A stretch of 24,548 bases of DNA, taken from positions 1 through 24,548 of the forward strand of contig LUZO01000151.1 of NCBI GenBank assembly GCA_001603685.1, in the 5' to 3' direction. The number at the start of each line of letters is the position of its first letter. The first letter of the stretch is position 1. Positions 22,729 through 24,548 of this stretch are shown one piece after another. The stretch comes from Bacteroidales bacterium Bact_23 (GTDB lineage: Bacteria > Bacteroidota > Bacteroidia > Bacteroidales > Lentimicrobiaceae). The notes beneath the pieces are model-generated. The model saw only the letters and a list, made by a program, of their open reading frames with translations, made no database searches and was not told the DNA's origin. Position numbers and translations under genes: made by a program.

Positions 22729-22736
22729 CAAATCTA
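22729..22736 (-). promoter_or_regulatory. -7 box (TAGATTTG) for the Nif3-zinc-ribbon operon
   Basis: Exact TAnnTTTG match on minus, 25 bp upstream of the chosen ATG. It marks the left border of the chromosomal backbone before the AT-richer region begins. No -33 TTTG is visible at normal spacing. Confidence 0.5.
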
Positions 22737-22789
22737 AGAAAAAATAATGAAGCGGGGGCGAGGGCTATGTGAAAGGAGGTATGTTAGTG

Positions 22790-22867
22790 ATGACAGAGAT
22801 TTGCAAATCAAGGCAATTCAAAACGAGGCAATGTAACGGGCTTCCTCTGATTGATTCTGATATATGA
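22790..22867 (+). CDS. Possible 25-residue micro-ORF with a strong Shine-Dalgarno
   Basis: AAAGGAGG ends 10 nt before an ATG that opens 25 codons (begins MTEICKSRQFKTRQ) and stops with TGA. An ATG at 22781 in the same frame is only 1 nt from the GGAGG. No family is recognised. It may be a leader peptide, a decayed gene fragment, or chance. It lies upstream of repeat copy A in the AT-richer region. Confidence 0.2.
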   Translation: MTEICKSRQFKTRQCNGLPLIDSDI

Positions 22868-22897
22868 AAATAAAAACTTTGCAAAATAATCAAGTCA

Positions 22898-22944
22898 TAA
22901 ACACAATGAAGTTCACGGAATTGCGTTTTTTAGCCTCTGTTACA
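22898..22944 (+). repeat. Direct repeat copy A (attC-like), upstream of the MFS gene
   Basis: 47 nt sharing about 81% identity with copy B at 24223-24268 (8 substitutions and one gap by eye). The shared core includes ACGGAATTGCG and ends in CTGTTRCA. An inner stem, CACAAT against ATTGCG with one mismatch, brackets a 12 nt loop; the outer arms pair poorly in this copy. The pattern of a palindromic site ending in GTTRnnn resembles integron attC sites, but GTTACAG is not a canonical GTTRRRY core. Confidence 0.6.
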
Positions 22945-22991
22945 GGCAACCCTAACAGACATTAGTGAAGACAATAATCAAACAACGAAAC

Positions 22992-22998
22992 AGGAGAG
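22992..22998 (+). promoter_or_regulatory. Shine-Dalgarno (AGGAGAG) for the MFS gene
   Basis: AGGAGAG ends 4 nt before the TTG at 23003 and supports that start, since no ATG occurs in frame before the first membrane helix. The well-formed site contrasts with most backbone genes here. Confidence 0.55.
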
Positions 22999-23002
22999 AA
23001 TT

Positions 23003-24187
23003 TTGAAATATATTACACGGACAGTTTGGGTTTTATCAGTAGTGAGTTTGCTGACCGACACAGCAAGCGAAATGCTGTATCCAATTATGCCGATTTACCT
23101 AAAAACAATTGGTTTTTCAGTTGTCCTGATTGGAATTCTTGAAGGCATTGCCGAAGCAACGGCAGGACTCAGTAAAGGTTACTTTGGAAAACTTTCCGAC
23201 ACTTCGGGCAGGAGGGTACCGTTTGTTCAAACAGGTTATGCGTTCAGCGCAATTTCAAAACCAATGATGGCGGTTTTCATCTATCCGCTTTGGATATTTT
23301 TTGCACGGACAATTGACCGCTTTGGTAAAGGTATCCGGACAGGAGCAAGAGACGCTATTCTTTAAGATGAAGCAACACCACAAACCAAAGGAAAAGTTTT
23401 TGGTTTTCATCGCTCAATGGACACATTAGGAGCGGTAATTGGACCGTTGTTAGCGTTGATTTATCTGTATTACAATCCGAACAACTACAAAACACTTTTT
23501 TATATCGCTTTTGTACCGGGACTTTTTGCTGTGTTTGCTTCCTTGCTGCTGAAAGAAAAAAACAAGGCGACCGACCAGCCAAAAACTACCGTTTCGTTTT
23601 TTTCATTTCTGCATTACTGGAAAGAAAGTCCGGCGGCATATAAAAAATTAGTAGCAGGACTTCTGGTGTTTACATTATTCAACAGTTCTGATGTTTTTCT
23701 TCTTCTCAAAGCAAAAGAAGCCGGACTGAATGACACAGCCGTAATTGGCATTTATATTTTCTACAATCTTGTTTACGCATTGTTTGCATTTCCCATTGGC
23801 ATTGTTGCCGACATCATAGGACTGAAAACAATTTTCATGTCAGGACTTGCTTTGTTCGCAGCAGTGTATTTTGGAATGGCAATCAACACAAATATTTACT
23901 TCTTCTTTGGTTTGTTTTTTCTGTATGGCATTTATGCAGCAGCGACAGAAGGAATTTCCAAAGCGTGGATTTCAAATATTACCGACAAAAAAGACACAGC
24001 AACTGCAATCGGGACATTTTCAGGATTACAAAGCATTTGTACCATGCTGGCGAGTTCATTGACAGGACTTATCTGGTTTCAATTTGGTGCTGCAACTGCT
24101 TTTACATTGACAGCGATAATAACACTAATTGTATTTGCTTACTTTTTAACCATTCCTAAACCGACAAATGGAGCAACTGGAATATAA
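23003..24187 (+). pseudogene. MFS transporter gene interrupted by one in-frame TAA
   Basis: A major facilitator superfamily transporter of the drug/metabolite efflux type, about 394 codons and twelve predicted helices when read through. Family motifs are present: TDTASEMLYPIMPIYL in helix 1, DTSGRRVPFVQTGY in the first cytoplasmic loop, DRFGKGIRTGARDA before the break and GKVFGFHRSMDTLGAVIGP after it. A TAA at 23363-23365 falls between DAIL and DEATP with no frame change. Homologues usually have a small residue such as Ala or Ser here, so one base change (for example TCA to TAA) explains it. The first piece (120 residues) cannot transport; the second could restart at the ATG at 23417 but lacks the first four helices or so. 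The gene is AT-richer than its neighbours and lies between two direct repeats. Sequencing error or readthrough is not excluded. Confidence 0.85.
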
Positions 24188-24218
24188 CGACAGAAGAGGG
24201 GCCGCCACTAATGATCAG

Positions 24219-24268
24219 GGCTTAAACGCAATGCAGGTTACGGAATTGCGTATTAAGCCCCTGTTGCA
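24219..24268 (+). repeat. Direct repeat copy B (attC-like), downstream of the MFS gene
   Basis: Second copy of the repeat, 36 bp past the MFS stop. It folds well: CAGGGCTTAA then ACGCAAT on the left pair with ATTGCGT, a bulged A, TTAAGCCC, a bulged C and TG on the right, around a 12 nt loop. Extra unpaired bases confined to one arm are a hallmark of integron attC hairpins. The site ends CTGTTGCA, where attC would have GTTRRRY, and the matching left core box is degenerate (TGAT). The relation to attC is therefore suggestive, not proven. Confidence 0.6.
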
Positions 24269-24471
24269 CTGAGGCATCGCTCAGCCCGGGCGTTTCGGTT
24301 GCGTACAGGATCTTTATCTATGGGTTTTCAACCCAAATTCAGCATTAAAAACGCTACCCTAAATTTTGGCACCAAATCTTTAGCCAGAGCCAGAGAGGTG
24401 TAGTAGTATTTTTTTCTTAAGGTCATAATACTTTTTTAAAAAGTTGGCCTCGCAAGTAAAACTTAAATAAT

Positions 24472-24479
24472 TATTTTTG
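24472..24479 (+). promoter_or_regulatory. -7-like box (TATTTTTG) near the right edge
   Basis: Exact TAnnTTTG match followed by C. A TTG at 24444-24446 lies a little too far upstream to be an ideal -33. It would drive whatever begins at about 24487, which continues beyond the window. Confidence 0.4.
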
Positions 24480-24548
24480 CAAATGCATGATGAACCTAAG
24501 CTACCGAAGGTTTAGTTCAGCAAGCTGCTTGGCTCAAGGCGGGGTAAA

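Larger units (their letters stand above)
24188..24548. other. Non-coding stretch after the MFS pseudogene
   Basis: 361 bp without a convincing gene. Besides repeat copy B it holds a small hairpin CTGAG/CTCAG at 24269-24284, GGGTT/AACCC at about 24330, and AGTATT/AATACT (24405-24410 and 24427-24432) followed by six T, a weak terminator candidate. A TATTTTTG -7-like box lies at 24472-24479. A frame opening with ATG at 24487 runs to the window edge (20 codons) and could be the start of the next gene, but it is too short to judge. Confidence 0.5.

Noticed and set aside
23363..23365. Recoding of TAA as a sense codon or selenocysteine-like event
   Set aside because: TAA ends other genes here (for example sdhB), selenocysteine uses TGA, and no special downstream structure was recognised.
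22740..24548. Insertion sequence or transposon around the MFS gene
   Set aside because: No transposase, terminal inverted repeats or target duplication was seen; the flanking repeats are direct and hairpin-forming.
1..24548. tRNA, rRNA or riboswitch genes
   Set aside because: I saw no cloverleaf, rRNA core sequence or familiar riboswitch motif in the gaps, most of which are under 220 bp; a covariance search would be the decisive test.

Overview
The window is a 24.5 kb piece of a Bacteroidota chromosome, most likely Bacteroidales-like. The evidence is gene content and layout. There is a three-gene sdhCAB/frdCAB operon with a single five-helix cytochrome b subunit, an archaeal/eukaryote-type ProS, a Nif3 protein with an inserted domain next to a coiled-coil zinc-ribbon protein, OmpP1/FadL and DUF2807 surface proteins, few Shine-Dalgarno sequences, and repeated TAnnTTTG promoter -7 boxes in the gaps. 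No rRNA, tRNA, CRISPR array, transposase or integrase was seen.

Layout. (1) 1-1966, plus strand: the end of guanylate kinase (gmk), a membrane-anchored class III nucleotidyl cyclase and nadD, with both junctions overlapping. (2) 1981-5748, minus strand: an alpha/beta hydrolase and two non-identical Xaa-Pro aminopeptidases of family M24B. (3) 5814-9440: the promoter, a CRP/FNR-like palindrome, sdhC-sdhA-sdhB and a strong terminator. (4) 9529-11888: holB on plus, converging with mazG and a DivIC/FtsB-like gene on minus. (5) 12066-14116: a PagL-like outer-membrane protein and a DUF2807 lipoprotein. (6) 14244-15719, minus: proS. (7) 15864-19095: a low-complexity Tyr/Trp/Gly-rich lipoprotein and an OmpP1/FadL-family porin. 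(8) 19164-22703, minus: a TPR protein, a zinc-ribbon coiled-coil protein and a Nif3-family protein. (9) 22737-24548: an AT-richer stretch carrying an MFS transporter gene broken by one in-frame TAA.

Most of the window is housekeeping: nucleotide and NAD synthesis, respiration, DNA replication, translation, peptide turnover and cell division. The envelope genes in regions 5 and 7 are more lineage-specific. The last 1.8 kb looks acquired. The MFS gene lies between two imperfect 46-47 bp direct repeats (about 81% identical by eye), each centred on a stem-loop. They resemble integron attC sites in architecture, although their core boxes are not canonical.

The items most worth a second look are the cyclase wedged between gmk and nadD, the repeat-flanked MFS cassette, the CRP/FNR-like site just downstream of the likely sdh promoter, and the PagL-like protein that seems to lack the usual third catalytic residue. 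I found no clear defence or other novel multi-gene system.
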